From contig CAYXGT010000017.1 in NCBI GenBank assembly GCA_964464635.1, positions 1 to 36,531 on the forward strand: a stretch of 36,531 nucleotides of DNA, read 5' to 3'. Both the position numbers and the translations under genes were made by a program. Below the pieces are notes generated by a model, which was given only the letters and a program-made list of their open reading frames with translations, was not told where the DNA came from and searched no databases. Numbering within the stretch: the stretch's first letter is position 1; each line of letters opens with the position of its first letter. Source of the DNA: CAYLMG01 sp964464635. GTDB taxonomy: Bacteria; Planctomycetota; Phycisphaerae; Sedimentisphaerales; Anaerobacaceae. Positions 25,413 to 33,921 of this stretch are shown here, piece after piece.

Positions 25413-26402
25413 TTATTGGTTGTCACTGAGGCATTTTTTAATCAGTCCGGCAAGTTGTTTGCTGATTACGCTGACATCGAATTTTGCGACATTTTTTTTG
25501 GCAGCAACGGCTAATTTTTTTCTTAACTCCGGATTTTCGGCAAGTGTACGTATTTTATCGCTCCATTGAGTAATGTCACCGGCGAAGAGACCTGTTTTAC
25601 CGTCATCTATGAGTTCGATATTCATTCCTACGGGCGATGCTATTACAGGCAGTCCCGCCGCCTGATATTGAAGTATTTTAAAGCCGCATTTGCCTTTTGT
25701 GAAGTTATTATCCGGCAGGGGAGCAAGACCAATGTCACATTCCCTCAGAGCGGAATGTTGTCCCTCGAGCCTCCATGTTACTTTTTCAACCTTTAAGTTT
25801 TGCAAATCGATAAATTCATCGCAGATTATTCTCAAAACAACATTTTCGCAGAGTCGGCCTGTTTGCTCAAGGGCGTCTTTAATTTCTTCGAGGTACTTTA
25901 ATGTGCTTTTACTGCCTATCCAGGCCAGCCTGATTTTTCCATCACTTTGAGGTTTGTTGATATCATAAGCTTTGGTATCGAGACCTGTTGGAAGAATATG
26001 TATATTATTACTGAACGAAGCTGCGTGCTTGGCAAGGTAGCTGTTGCCTGCGATGATTAAATCTGCAAGGCGGGCTGTTCTTTTAAAAGATGTGTGCCTT
26101 TGAAAGCTTCGTTTTTCGGGATTGTTTTCATTATACATTACGGCGTCATCGAAGTCGTAAATTATCTTTCTGGCAAATCTGCGAAGCAGAGTTGCATCGA
26201 TAAGATTCAGCCTTTTTTTATGAAAGAAAACGGCATCGAATTTTTTGACCCGCATAAAGAGCTTTGCTCTGCCGGCCTCGTTTGTGGGCAGTTTGGCGAC
26301 TTCGCAGTCGATACCGTCGGCCCGAAGACTGTCGAGATATATGCCTATGCGCTGCCTGAAACTGGCTCTATCGGGATTGTTGCTTATCACAAGCAGATTC
26401 AT
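25413..26402 (-). CDS. GT4-like glycosyltransferase
   Basis: A 329-residue GT-B protein. The N-terminal domain has ISNNPDRASFRQRIGIYLDS and the IIYDFDDAVMYN segment seen in a subset of GT4 enzymes. The donor domain begins at KIRLAWIGSKSTLKYLEEIK and contains FKILQYQAAGLPVIASPVG, with a lysine where the usual first EX7E glutamate would be (KCGFKILQYQ). It is shorter than typical GT4 enzymes (360-400 residues). The ATG overlaps the stop of the methyltransferase gene by 4 bp. It is the last gene of block C and converges on the kinase gene with 3 bp between the stops, so the two transcripts must overlap. Confidence 0.85.
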   Translation of the reverse strand: MNLLVISNNPDRASFRQRIGIYLDSLRADGIDCEVAKLPTNEAGRAKLFMRVKKFDAVFFHKKRLNLIDATLLRRFARKIIYDFDDAVMYNENNPEKRSFQRHTSFKRTARLADLIIAGNSYLAKHAASFSNNIHILPTGLDTKAYDINKPQSDGKIRLAWIGSKSTLKYLEEIKDALEQTGRLCENVVLRIICDEFIDLQNLKVEKVTWRLEGQHSALRECDIGLAPLPDNNFTKGKCGFKILQYQAAGLPVIASPVGMNIELIDDGKTGLFAGDITQWSDKIRTLAENPELRKKLAVAAKKNVAKFDVSVISKQLAGLIKKCLSDNQ

Positions 26403-27025
26403 TTGTCCTCGCTTTTAACTGCGGGCCTGAATATCAGCTCAATACCATAACACGGACAAAAATAACATAAATGCAGTTCATAAAATTCCATAAGGCAGCG
26501 GTGAGAATTTACAATAAGGCTGAACAGTTTTTTCAACTGTCTCGATATCCAGAACGGCGAGCGAAAAATGAGCTTAAGTTTTAAAATCTCTATCCGTATA
26601 TCGGTATAAAAATTCAGCACTTTTCTTTTCAGTTGTTTTTGGCTATCGACAAAATAATAAAAACTGTATAAGCCGAAATGTCTTTTATGGGTATAGTCTG
26701 AGTAGAAGTAAGGGTTCGAAAAGTGCGGCACGAAGACAAATGCTTTACCGTCCGGTTTTAAAACGCGGACAATCGCCCGCATAAGTTTTTCAAAATTATT
26801 TATATGCTCGAGTACACTTCGGCAATGAATTTCGTCTATGCTTGTATCTGGCAGAAAGTCCAGCCCTTCTTCAAGGTCTGCTACAATGTCAACATTTGGC
26901 AGGTTAATCTTATCGACGGTGATTGCGCCTTCCTTTTTCTTCTGCCCGCAGCCGAGCTCTAAAATAATAGGTTTTCCATGCCGAAGGAATTTCTGCAGGT
27001 CTATTTTCATTAAAATCTCTGACAT
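26399..27025 (-). CDS. Class I SAM-dependent methyltransferase
   Basis: A 208-residue methyltransferase of the Methyltransf_11 type. Motif I is ILELGCGQKKKEG (about residues 21-33), with an acidic Asp after the next strand (TVDKINLPNVDIV). The post-motif segment CRSVLEHINNFEKLMRAIVR and the strand VLKPDGKAFVFVPH follow. Similar small enzymes in glycan clusters methylate sugars or lipid-linked intermediates, although the substrate is not evident. The C-terminal 60 residues are rich in aromatic and hydrophobic residues (YELHLCYFCPCYGIEL), perhaps for membrane contact. The stop overlaps the GT4 start as ATGA. It follows the CgeB-like gene by 18 bp. Confidence 0.87.
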   Translation of the reverse strand: MSEILMKIDLQKFLRHGKPIILELGCGQKKKEGAITVDKINLPNVDIVADLEEGLDFLPDTSIDEIHCRSVLEHINNFEKLMRAIVRVLKPDGKAFVFVPHFSNPYFYSDYTHKRHFGLYSFYYFVDSQKQLKRKVLNFYTDIRIEILKLKLIFRSPFWISRQLKKLFSLIVNSHRCLMEFYELHLCYFCPCYGIELIFRPAVKSEDK

Positions 27026-27043
27026 TTTATCACCTTGGTATTG

Positions 27044-28078
27044 TCACAGAATAACTTTCCAGGCAGCGTTATAAGAGCCCTTTTCTATTAAATCAATCAG
27101 AAGTTTTGCTATTCTTGTACAGTTAAATTCCTTGTGGGCGTGTTCCATACCAGCCTGTGCAATTTTCTTCCTTTCGTCTTCATGTTTTAAGTACCACTCA
27201 GCAAGCTCAAAAAATTCGTCAGCACTTTCAAAATACCTTACGTGCTCGCCGTCTTTGAAGAGTAATTCGGTATCAGGGACTCTCCTGGCTAATGTAAAAG
27301 CGCCGCAGGAGATATAATTGGTGAATCTGTCCGAATGGTAGAGGCTGACATCATTTGCAATGTTAATACTCAAGCCGATTCTTGCCCCGCTGATTGCATA
27401 AAAGTATTCTATGCCTTCGACTCTTGGAATTCCGAACGAGCCGTAAATGCGGGTATTTGGTCTTCGGCTGAGCCTTTGCACGAGATTGAATCGTTCGTCA
27501 TTACGGTCAAGGCGGGTATGTTCAGCTTTTCCAGTGAAAATAATGTCGGTTTTCCATTTGTCATCGACTTCATATCGATATTGGATGTCGGGGTCACACA
27601 TATTCGGAATGAATGCACATTTTTTTATTCCTGCGTCTTTGTAGGTCTGCAGGAACCTTCCTGCACTTGTTGATATTAAAATATCCGTTTGTTTGGCTAT
27701 CGCAGCTCTCTGTGGATATTTATCAGGAAAGGGGTCTTCTTCTCTGCTTATAAAAATAGCATCTGCTTGTTGGTGCTTCAGTCCTTTAATGGTCTGCTCG
27801 TCAAAATACTTGAAGCCCAGTATGAAAATTATGTCGGGATGATAAAGCTTTACCTGCTCAAAGAGTATCTTGTCAGCTTTCTTTTTGGCAAAATGCCTTG
27901 CTATTCTTTTACTGGGTAATGGGCTGTTCTGAATCATTATATTTCTGTAGCTGAACCTTTGAACGTCGTGGCCGAGTCGAGTCAGCCCCTTGACCCACAT
28001 TCTCGGCTGCATCCGTATCGATTTCGGCGACTCATCCTTAAAATCGGATATAATAAATATCTTCTTTTTATTGCTCAT
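27044..28078 (-). CDS. CgeB-like glycosyltransferase
   Basis: A 344-residue GT-B protein of the CgeB/YkvP type (glycosyl transferases group 1, DUF3880-like N-terminus). The C-terminal domain carries the family pattern: IGLSINIANDVSLYHSDRFTN, ISCGAFTLARRVPDTELLF, then EHVRYFESADEFFELAEWYL and the closing ERKKIAQAGMEHAHKEFNC. The donor and acceptor are unknown. The ATG at 28078 lies just after GGGCTTGT and lacks a good Shine-Dalgarno. Its first 27 codons are nearly duplicated in the pseudogene at 31205-31735, showing that this gene type was copied within the cluster. A related but divergent protein is encoded at 31750-32856. Confidence 0.85.
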   Translation of the reverse strand: MSNKKKIFIISDFKDESPKSIRMQPRMWVKGLTRLGHDVQRFSYRNIMIQNSPLPSKRIARHFAKKKADKILFEQVKLYHPDIIFILGFKYFDEQTIKGLKHQQADAIFISREEDPFPDKYPQRAAIAKQTDILISTSAGRFLQTYKDAGIKKCAFIPNMCDPDIQYRYEVDDKWKTDIIFTGKAEHTRLDRNDERFNLVQRLSRRPNTRIYGSFGIPRVEGIEYFYAISGARIGLSINIANDVSLYHSDRFTNYISCGAFTLARRVPDTELLFKDGEHVRYFESADEFFELAEWYLKHEDERKKIAQAGMEHAHKEFNCTRIAKLLIDLIEKGSYNAAWKVIL

Positions 28079-28189
28079 ACAAGCCCAATCGTCTTCATAA
28101 CACTTTGCATTTTAGCTTATACATAAATCGCTTTGTTTGAGTTCATCGTCAACTCGATTTATTGAGGGCTTTTATTTTTTTAAAATATT

Positions 28190-29050
28190 TTACATGGATC
28201 CACGGATAAATTTTCTTATTTTTTTACGTATTTGTTTGACCAGTGTATGGGACTTATAGTGCCATCTGAAACAATAAGATAAATTCTCCCATAATGTTGG
28301 TGGAGGTAAATCGCTTCGTTTTAAAAAGTATGTCCTTGCATTCTCATAGGCTTTGAAAAGCGCCTGCTCCCTGCCTGACAGACCTGCAGCAATTGTAATA
28401 CTGCCGGAGTGGGCGAAAAAATGTGCAAGTGTCTCAGGAACATAAGCATACTTTGGGTAATCCAACGCAGTTAAAAGAATCAACAAGAGGTCTTCTCCCA
28501 CACCCGAGTTATTTCCATATGCGCCACTTGCACCAGGTATTACTGGTAAAAGATTTTTTAATGCATCACGTCGCCTGAGAATTACGCAACTGGGAGAAAT
28601 AGGACCTGGTGTTGACATTAAGTATTTTATGATATCGCGCGTGTAGCCGACATACGGTGGATGTTTAAAACCGATCCGTGTTTCATCTCTGTTTTCGTAG
28701 TGAATCATCGCATTTGAGTAGACAAATCCAACGTCATCATACATAAATTTGATTGTTTTTTCAATAAATTTCAGATCTAACCAGTCATCGTCGTAATTGA
28801 TGTGAATTATCTCACCTGTTGCCTGCTCAACACCATCTCGCCAGCAGACAATAGGGCCTTTATCCTCTTCTCTGCGTATATAACGAACTTTATCCCTATA
28901 TTTTGATACAACTTCAGGTGTATTATCGGTACTTCCATGGTCGCATATAAGCACTTCGCAGGGATACGTCTGGCTAATTGAGCTTTCTATGGCACGGTGT
29001 AGAATATTAGCTCTATTGAATGTCGGAATTATAATTGATACGGTTTTCAT
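28190..29050 (-). CDS. GT2-family glycosyltransferase
   Basis: A 286-residue GT-A inverting glycosyltransferase. The N-terminal VSIIIPTFNRANILHRAIES and the LICDHGSTDNTPEVV segment are the GT2 nucleotide-binding strands, and INYDDDWLDL provides the DxD-type metal-binding motif. A later VGEDLLLILLTAL segment contains the acidic base region. The C-terminal part is basic (KQIRKKIRKFIR) and may bind the membrane surface. The start overlaps the stop of the NAD-dependent epimerase gene by 4 bp (ATGA). The three genes 31150-28190 therefore read as a sugar-synthesis/transfer unit: 3-dehydratase, reductase or epimerase, then this transferase, which may attach the resulting sugar (inference). Confidence 0.9.
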   Translation of the reverse strand: MKTVSIIIPTFNRANILHRAIESSISQTYPCEVLICDHGSTDNTPEVVSKYRDKVRYIRREEDKGPIVCWRDGVEQATGEIIHINYDDDWLDLKFIEKTIKFMYDDVGFVYSNAMIHYENRDETRIGFKHPPYVGYTRDIIKYLMSTPGPISPSCVILRRRDALKNLLPVIPGASGAYGNNSGVGEDLLLILLTALDYPKYAYVPETLAHFFAHSGSITIAAGLSGREQALFKAYENARTYFLKRSDLPPPTLWENLSYCFRWHYKSHTLVKQIRKKIRKFIRGSM

Positions 29051-29934
29051 CTTTTTTTTTGGGGCAATATATTTCTTAAAAGCGTAACATCCGCAACTAA
29101 TGAATCTGGGACTATTTTATTTGTTCCTTTAATTTGAATATTTTTGTTTGCTAACTTCATTATGTGTTGTGCGATATCTATTATCCGTTTTCCTTCACCA
29201 GAGCCGATATTGATAATACCCTTAACATGATTTAGAGCTAAGTGTAGAATACAATCGATTACAGTCTCTGCATCAATTATATCTCGTACACAGTCTGGAT
29301 TCACAATATTTAACGTGTCGTTTTCTGATGTGGATTCTATTTTTCGGCGCAGTGTTGGTACGAGATAGGGTTCCTTTTGGCGTACGCTTGTAAAGCTGAA
29401 GATCCTGCTGATACAGTAAGAAATCTTATAATGCTCCAATATAGGTATGGATATTTGCTCTGCCAACAGTTTCGTCATTCCGTAAATAGTCGCTGGTTCT
29501 TTTTGGTGACTTTCTTTTAAGAGCCCAAAGTCAACAGCAGGTTGCTTTTTATATATGTGGCTTGTTGAAGCGATGAAAAACCAACAGGAACTTTGCGTTT
29601 TAACTATCTCTTTGCATATATAATATGTGCCTATAGCGTTTACCTCATAGGCTTTTAATGGATCATTTTGAACATCGGTTACTGGTACAATTGCAGCAAA
29701 GTGGAAAAAAAAGTCAAAATTGTGATTCCCGAACCATTTGTGTAGTGATGCGACGTCTGTGATATTGTCGGGGTAAGAGGTGGTCTTTATACCTCGTTCT
29801 ACAAATCTTTTTGATATGATACCACCTAAAACTCCATCACCGCCTGTGATTCCAACACGTTTATTCTTGAAGAAATGATAATCCTCAAATACCGGTATAA
29901 ACGCAGGTTGTTCAAAAATCTGCTCTCGAATCAT
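29047..29934 (-). CDS. NAD(P)-dependent epimerase/dehydratase (SDR family, sugar nucleotide reductase-like)
   Basis: A 295-residue extended SDR enzyme. The cofactor loop GITGGDGVLGG (about residues 28-38) is followed by the FHFAAIVPVTD strand, a Ser in the IASTSHIY segment, and the catalytic Tyr151-x3-Lys155 (YGMTK). The length and layout resemble GDP-4-keto-6-deoxymannose reductase, RmlD or ColC-like enzymes. It lies immediately after the ColD-like dehydratase gene (1 bp gap), where colitose loci place ColC, which epimerises and reduces the 3,6-dideoxy intermediate. Function as a ColC analogue is a good guess from neighbourhood; sequence alone supports only the SDR sugar-nucleotide family. 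Confidence 0.85.
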   Translation of the reverse strand: MIREQIFEQPAFIPVFEDYHFFKNKRVGITGGDGVLGGIISKRFVERGIKTTSYPDNITDVASLHKWFGNHNFDFFFHFAAIVPVTDVQNDPLKAYEVNAIGTYYICKEIVKTQSSCWFFIASTSHIYKKQPAVDFGLLKESHQKEPATIYGMTKLLAEQISIPILEHYKISYCISRIFSFTSVRQKEPYLVPTLRRKIESTSENDTLNIVNPDCVRDIIDAETVIDCILHLALNHVKGIINIGSGEGKRIIDIAQHIMKLANKNIQIKGTNKIVPDSLVADVTLLRNILPQKKR

Positions 29935-29935
29935 A

Positions 29936-31150
29936 TCAAGATTTCAGCAATTCTAAAACGTTGAATACCAATAAATTAATTAATTCTTGACCTAATGGCT
30001 TAGAATGGCAGCCGATGAATATTCCTCTCTCGTGGACACTTTGTGCTCCGGTGAATGGCCCCATACTTAAATCTACGTTGAATAATCTGACCGCGGGCTG
30101 TAGTGCAATATTACCGGAGACAATCGGCCTTGTGTCAATTCCAAGGGTTAGCAGTCGAGTTGTAAGTGCTTTTCTATCAATATTTAAATCTGGATTCAAT
30201 AGAAAAGGAAAGCCAAACCAGCAAGGAGTAATGTCTTTTAATGTTTTCGGGAAAAAAAGTTGATTATTCCACAATGCGTGAGCAAGAAAAGCATTTTGAA
30301 GATTGTGGAAATTGTCTCTTCGGCTTTTGTTCATTTCCTCCAGGCGTTTTATCTGTTCGAGTCCGAAAGAGGCTTGTATTTCCATGGGCCTGAGATTGTA
30401 TCCCGTATTTACAAACAGAAATCTCGGATCAATATAATGGTATCGTGATTCAACCTCATACCTGTTACTAAGCTCCCTTGTCCAGCCGTGTGCTCTCAGG
30501 CATTTCAAAAGGTCAGTGTCTTGCTGACTCTTAGCTATAATCATCCCGCCTTCTATAGTAGTCATATGGTGAGAAAAATAGAAGCTGAAAGTTCCAAAAT
30601 CCCCTATAGTGCCGAGATAATCGTTTTTATATTTTGCTCCTAAAGATTCACAGGTATCTTCAATTAGAATAATGTCGTGTTTTCTGACCAGTTTTAATAG
30701 TTCACCCACATCGGTGGAATTACCTAAGACATGAACCATCATAATAGCCTCTATATCATGTTTTTCCAAGGTCAAACGCAGCGAATCAATCGACATATTA
30801 AGGGTGTCGGTATCTACATCAACCAATACAGGTATTAAGCCTGTTTGAACTATAGGCCACAATGATGTAGGCCAACAGATTGATGGGATTGCTACCTTGG
30901 CACCTGCCTTTAAATGTTTTTTACGCATTGGATTAGTAAGTGCTGAAAATACAAGCAGGTTAGCTGACGAACCGGAATTCGTCATTATAGAATGAGAAAC
31001 ATTTAGATAATTCGAGAATTCTTTCTCGAATTCTTTTACCTGTCTTCCCATTGTGAGTTGACCGCTGAGCAAGGTTGAGATGGCACTTAAGATTTCTTTG
31101 TTATCATAACTTGAATCTACTAGAGGAAATAATATTTTTCCTTCTCTCAT
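29936..31150 (-). CDS. ColD-like sugar 3-dehydratase (DegT/DnrJ/EryC1/StrS fold, His replacing the PLP lysine)
   Basis: A 404-residue member of the DegT aminotransferase fold. In the usual lysine position it has histidine: GTFSFYFSHHMTTIEGG, with His194 aligned to the Schiff-base lysine. This is the hallmark of the deoxygenating ColD/E1 branch, not of transaminases. Many other segments match what I recall of E. coli ColD: NSGSSANLLVFSAL, LIEDTCESLGAKY, CLRAHGWTREL, GYNLRPMEIQASFGLEQIK, WFGFPFLLN and RPIVSGN. ColD removes the 3-hydroxyl of GDP-4-keto-6-deoxy-D-mannose using PLP and glutamate, toward GDP-colitose. The four Cys of the E1 iron-sulphur type are not seen. The product is thus probably a 3,6-dideoxyhexose nucleotide, but no GDP-mannose 4,6-dehydratase is in the window to confirm the donor. 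Confidence 0.88.
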   Translation of the reverse strand: MREGKILFPLVDSSYDNKEILSAISTLLSGQLTMGRQVKEFEKEFSNYLNVSHSIMTNSGSSANLLVFSALTNPMRKKHLKAGAKVAIPSICWPTSLWPIVQTGLIPVLVDVDTDTLNMSIDSLRLTLEKHDIEAIMMVHVLGNSTDVGELLKLVRKHDIILIEDTCESLGAKYKNDYLGTIGDFGTFSFYFSHHMTTIEGGMIIAKSQQDTDLLKCLRAHGWTRELSNRYEVESRYHYIDPRFLFVNTGYNLRPMEIQASFGLEQIKRLEEMNKSRRDNFHNLQNAFLAHALWNNQLFFPKTLKDITPCWFGFPFLLNPDLNIDRKALTTRLLTLGIDTRPIVSGNIALQPAVRLFNVDLSMGPFTGAQSVHERGIFIGCHSKPLGQELINLLVFNVLELLKS

Positions 31151-31204
31151 TATAAGTTCATTTCTATTAACATATTCTTTTAGATGTTCTCTTTTTCAGT
31201 CTAC
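31151..31204. other. Short non-coding spacer upstream of the ColD-like gene
   Basis: This AT-rich stretch separates the end of the pseudogene from the dehydratase ATG. Its minus strand contains TATAAT overlapping the ATG, which is too close to act as that gene's own -10 unless translation is leaderless. No convincing Shine-Dalgarno precedes the ATG. Confidence 0.3.
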
Positions 31205-31735
31205 TTAGTCACCTGAGGACTTATCACTGAATTCTTTCGTATTTCCGAATTCGAAAGTAACTATTTTTTCACTAATGTCAAACATATTTTTTTGATCCGG
31301 GTGGCATTTGTTAAAGGCGGTTATATGAGTATCGATAGCTTAAGACAATCGTCCTTTAAAATTATATAAAAGACTTATGCCTTTTCAGCAGAGAATTGAG
31401 AAGAAGAGCTTTTGCTGTATCCTCCAAATATAACAAGTAGTTGATGGGCAGCTGCCAGTAGCACGCATACTCTACAGATCGAGTATTCTGGGGTGTTTCC
31501 ACAAGCGCAGGCTGAACTCAATGTTAATTATACAGATTTTTGACGAAAGGACGTTCATGCCATCTTTTTCCACGTATTCCAAACAGAATCTAAGTGGTTT
31601 CTCCAGGATGAACCGCTTTGCATTACACCCGAGGCGGGCCGGTTCCTTTATTCACATTTTCGGCTGCATCCGTATCGATTTCGGTGACTCATCCTTAAAA
31701 TCAAATATAATAAATATTCGTTTTGCATTCTGCAT
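31205..31735 (-). pseudogene. Decayed CgeB-like glycosyltransferase gene (internally deleted remnant)
   Basis: Read on the minus strand from ATG 31733-31735, the first 27 codons match the N-terminus of the intact CgeB-like gene at 27044-28078 (FDFKDESPKSIRMQPKM against SDFKDESPKSIRMQPRM). The codon aligned with Trp28 is TGA (31652-31654). Similarity goes on past the stop (ARLGCNAKRF against TRLGHDVQRF) and then fades. In the same frame near 31360-31220 the translation LLYNFKGRL, a TAA, then FDISEKIVTFEFGN matches the C-terminal half of the other CgeB-like gene at 31750-32856 (LFYQFKGRL, FDIGKEIVTFEFGN). The remnant spans 177 codons against about 345-370 in intact genes, with at least four in-frame stops. 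It is most likely a dead paralogue, or a chimera of two paralogues, left by duplication in the cluster. Confidence 0.85.
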
Positions 31736-31749
31736 AACTTGTTATTTAC

Positions 31750-32856
31750 TTATAGAGTCTTTCTTACGTATTCAAATATTTGCTCAATTCTTGCTGTAAA
31801 CGTGTGATGTTTACGGCCTCGTTCATAACCTGCCTTAGCGATTTTCTCGCGTTCATCATCATGTTTGATATACCAGGAAAGCTTATCTCTTACTTCCTGC
31901 AGATTTCCAAATTCGAATGTAACAATTTCTTTTCCGATATCGAATAAATCTTCGAGTTCGGGTGTATATTCATTCAAGGCCATCGCACCAGCACCAATGC
32001 TTTGAAACAAGCGCCCCTTAAACTGATAAAAAAGCCCGTTTTTGTCTAATGGATAATCGGGCAGCAGCGTTTTTACTCGCTGTTCCCATTCGCCTCTCAC
32101 TCTCATCAGCCCAAAATGTATTTTACTTTTATTTATTATGATGGCTTTTTCTTTCTCATCTTTAGGATTTTGCCATCTGCATTTCCAGAAAGGCAGTTTC
32201 TGAAAAAACTTTCTACGGTTTTTAGAACGTATAAATTTCTCAAGAGGTTTTGGAAACAGTGGAATACCCATAGGTCGGTCTATACAAATCATTGCTTTTT
32301 TACCGTATCTGGCTAATTCCTTCATATAAGGCCAATACATTTCAGAAACTTTCTTGGGGCCTAACCGCCCTATATATGAGACCTCATAGCAGCGCTCAAG
32401 GCCGTAATCATCGTATATGCTGGCATCGAAAGCAGGGGGCATAAATGCCGCCTTGGTTTTCCAGAAAGGTGTCATTCTGCTGTCCTGGCTAAACCAAAAA
32501 TCAAAACTGCCGGATGCCTCAATCGTATTAAAATTATATTCTTCGGTTCCAAAAACGGCATTCGGGTCTTCTAAATACCAGTTTATTGCTGCTGTCGGGT
32601 GGTATTCATTAAGGAATCCGGCTATTTTCATAACCTGCGCTGGATTTTGAATGAAACCGAATATTAATTCAGGTTTGGAGTTTTTGATATCTTTGCGGAA
32701 TGACTCTAAGGTTGCTGTTGTAGGATTAATGTGAAATACATTGGAGCATATCTTTTCCAAGAGTTTGGGAACACAGCCAAAAGCGTAAGGATATGAATGG
32801 ACGCCAAAATCCGGATCAGAGATGCAAACCACTCTCGGTGTAGCACTGAGTTTCAT
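31750..32856 (-). CDS. CgeB-like glycosyltransferase (second paralogue)
   Basis: A 368-residue GT-B protein of the CgeB/YkvP group. Key segments are VSYIGRLGPKKVSEMYWPYM at the start of the donor domain, FYQFKGRLFQSIGAGAMALNE, then DLFDIGKEIVTFEFGNLQEV and the closing DEREKIAKAGYERGRKHHTF. It shares this last motif with the paralogue at 27044-28078 but has a different N-terminal domain (acceptor side), so it probably uses another acceptor. AAGGA lies nine bases before the ATG. It is followed on the minus strand by the pseudogene, with 14 bp between. Donor and product are unknown. Confidence 0.84.
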   Translation of the reverse strand: MKLSATPRVVCISDPDFGVHSYPYAFGCVPKLLEKICSNVFHINPTTATLESFRKDIKNSKPELIFGFIQNPAQVMKIAGFLNEYHPTAAINWYLEDPNAVFGTEEYNFNTIEASGSFDFWFSQDSRMTPFWKTKAAFMPPAFDASIYDDYGLERCYEVSYIGRLGPKKVSEMYWPYMKELARYGKKAMICIDRPMGIPLFPKPLEKFIRSKNRRKFFQKLPFWKCRWQNPKDEKEKAIIINKSKIHFGLMRVRGEWEQRVKTLLPDYPLDKNGLFYQFKGRLFQSIGAGAMALNEYTPELEDLFDIGKEIVTFEFGNLQEVRDKLSWYIKHDDEREKIAKAGYERGRKHHTFTARIEQIFEYVRKTL

Positions 32857-32903
32857 AGATGTTCCTTAAACCTCTTCGGGAAAGATTAAAAATTTGTATT
32901 AAC

Positions 32904-33782
32904 TTATTTCTTCTTACGGAGGCGCCGATAAATCTTACCTAATTTTCTTCTTATTGGATTATTATCTCCAACGCGTTTTTGTGCCCAAGAGGCTAGCTGC
33001 TGAACTTTGGATTCTTTATAGACTATTTGTTGCCATGGCATCATACGGCAGCCTCTTAAGAATACCCTGCCGTCGTAGCCGCAGAATATATAAGTAATTG
33101 CGGTTCTGTCTTTCCAGATTTCTTCTATGGAATTATTTTCGATGCCGAAGAGTTTAAAATATTTTGAGTCGACAAAAAAAACGTTGGATGTACAGGCGAC
33201 GAGCTCGTATCCTTTTGACCTGGCGAGCTTTACTACCGAGAGAATGCTGCTTCCCTGTGTAATGCCCATATCCCTTGACTGAACGAATTCAACCTCCGGA
33301 TGGATTGTTGGATTAAATTCTATAACCACAACTTTAGGTCTGTACTCCTTTGTTGTGTCCCATATATGATAGTCGTTCCCGTCGACATCTATCGAAAGTA
33401 AATCAAAGTTTTTTGGTATCGGCGTTTTTTCCAGAATTTTATCAAGGTTATTGTCGGATTCAAATCCAACGTAAGTGTTTATTAGGGTAAGTTTGTTGTT
33501 ATTTTCAAATGTTTTTAATAGGTCTTTAAACCTTTTTGAGTCACCTTCAACTAGTACTGCTGAATACCCTTTGTTTGTGATCAGGTTGTATGTATTGCTG
33601 AGTTTTTTACCGTCCCAGCTTCCGAATTCAACACACCAATTATTTGTCTGGCCTATTACTTCGAGAATTTTCTCGATAATACCATCTTCTCCTGCCTGCG
33701 AGGTAACACTTTTGGCGAATTCGTTAAGCCAGGCGTTTGATTTAGACATTAACTCTTTTTCTGTGCAGATATCTTTTGGCAT
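32904..33782 (-). CDS. FkbM-like SAM-dependent methyltransferase
   Basis: A 292-residue protein with an FkbM-type Rossmann core. WCVEFGSWDGKKLSN is the SAM-binding motif I, VLVEGDSKRF holds the acidic ribose-contact residue, and LLSIDVDGNDYHIWD is the characteristic acidic strand of this group. The C-terminus is very basic (RRKLGKIYRRLRKKK). FkbM relatives in glycan clusters O-methylate sugars, but some members of this sub-group have no known activity. A strong minus-strand promoter candidate lies 64 bp upstream (33846-33874), so it may begin its own transcript. It is 47 bp before the second CgeB-like gene. Confidence 0.78.
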   Translation of the reverse strand: MPKDICTEKELMSKSNAWLNEFAKSVTSQAGEDGIIEKILEVIGQTNNWCVEFGSWDGKKLSNTYNLITNKGYSAVLVEGDSKRFKDLLKTFENNNKLTLINTYVGFESDNNLDKILEKTPIPKNFDLLSIDVDGNDYHIWDTTKEYRPKVVVIEFNPTIHPEVEFVQSRDMGITQGSSILSVVKLARSKGYELVACTSNVFFVDSKYFKLFGIENNSIEEIWKDRTAITYIFCGYDGRVFLRGCRMMPWQQIVYKESKVQQLASWAQKRVGDNNPIRRKLGKIYRRLRKKK

Positions 33783-33845
33783 AACAGTTCTCTCTTTTCA
33801 GTTTTGTTAATAGTATCGCTCTTTATCTAGATTTAATCAGCATAA

Positions 33846-33874
33846 TATATAATCACGTTTTACTTATATGTCAA
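33846..33874 (-). promoter_or_regulatory. Sigma-70-type promoter candidate upstream of the FkbM-like gene
   Basis: On the minus strand a perfect TTGACA (33869-33874) is followed after 17 bases by TATATA (33846-33851); two bases further on, TATATT is a closer -10 with 19-base spacing. A start near 33839 would give a leader of about 57 nt to the ATG at 33782. It lies in the 139-bp gap after the DUF268 gene, one of the wider gaps in block C, which supports an internal promoter. Confidence 0.5.
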
Positions 33875-33921
33875 TATCAAGTACGCTTAAGACGGCTTTG
33901 GTATTTGACTATTACCTGCTT

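Noticed and set aside
29936..31150. Ordinary sugar aminotransferase
   Set aside because: The essential lysine is absent and replaced by His194, and the remaining motifs match ColD better than transaminases.
31521..31799. Plus-strand 92-codon frame
   Set aside because: It is antisense to the decayed CgeB remnant and to the end of the intact CgeB-like gene, and lacks a ribosome-binding site.
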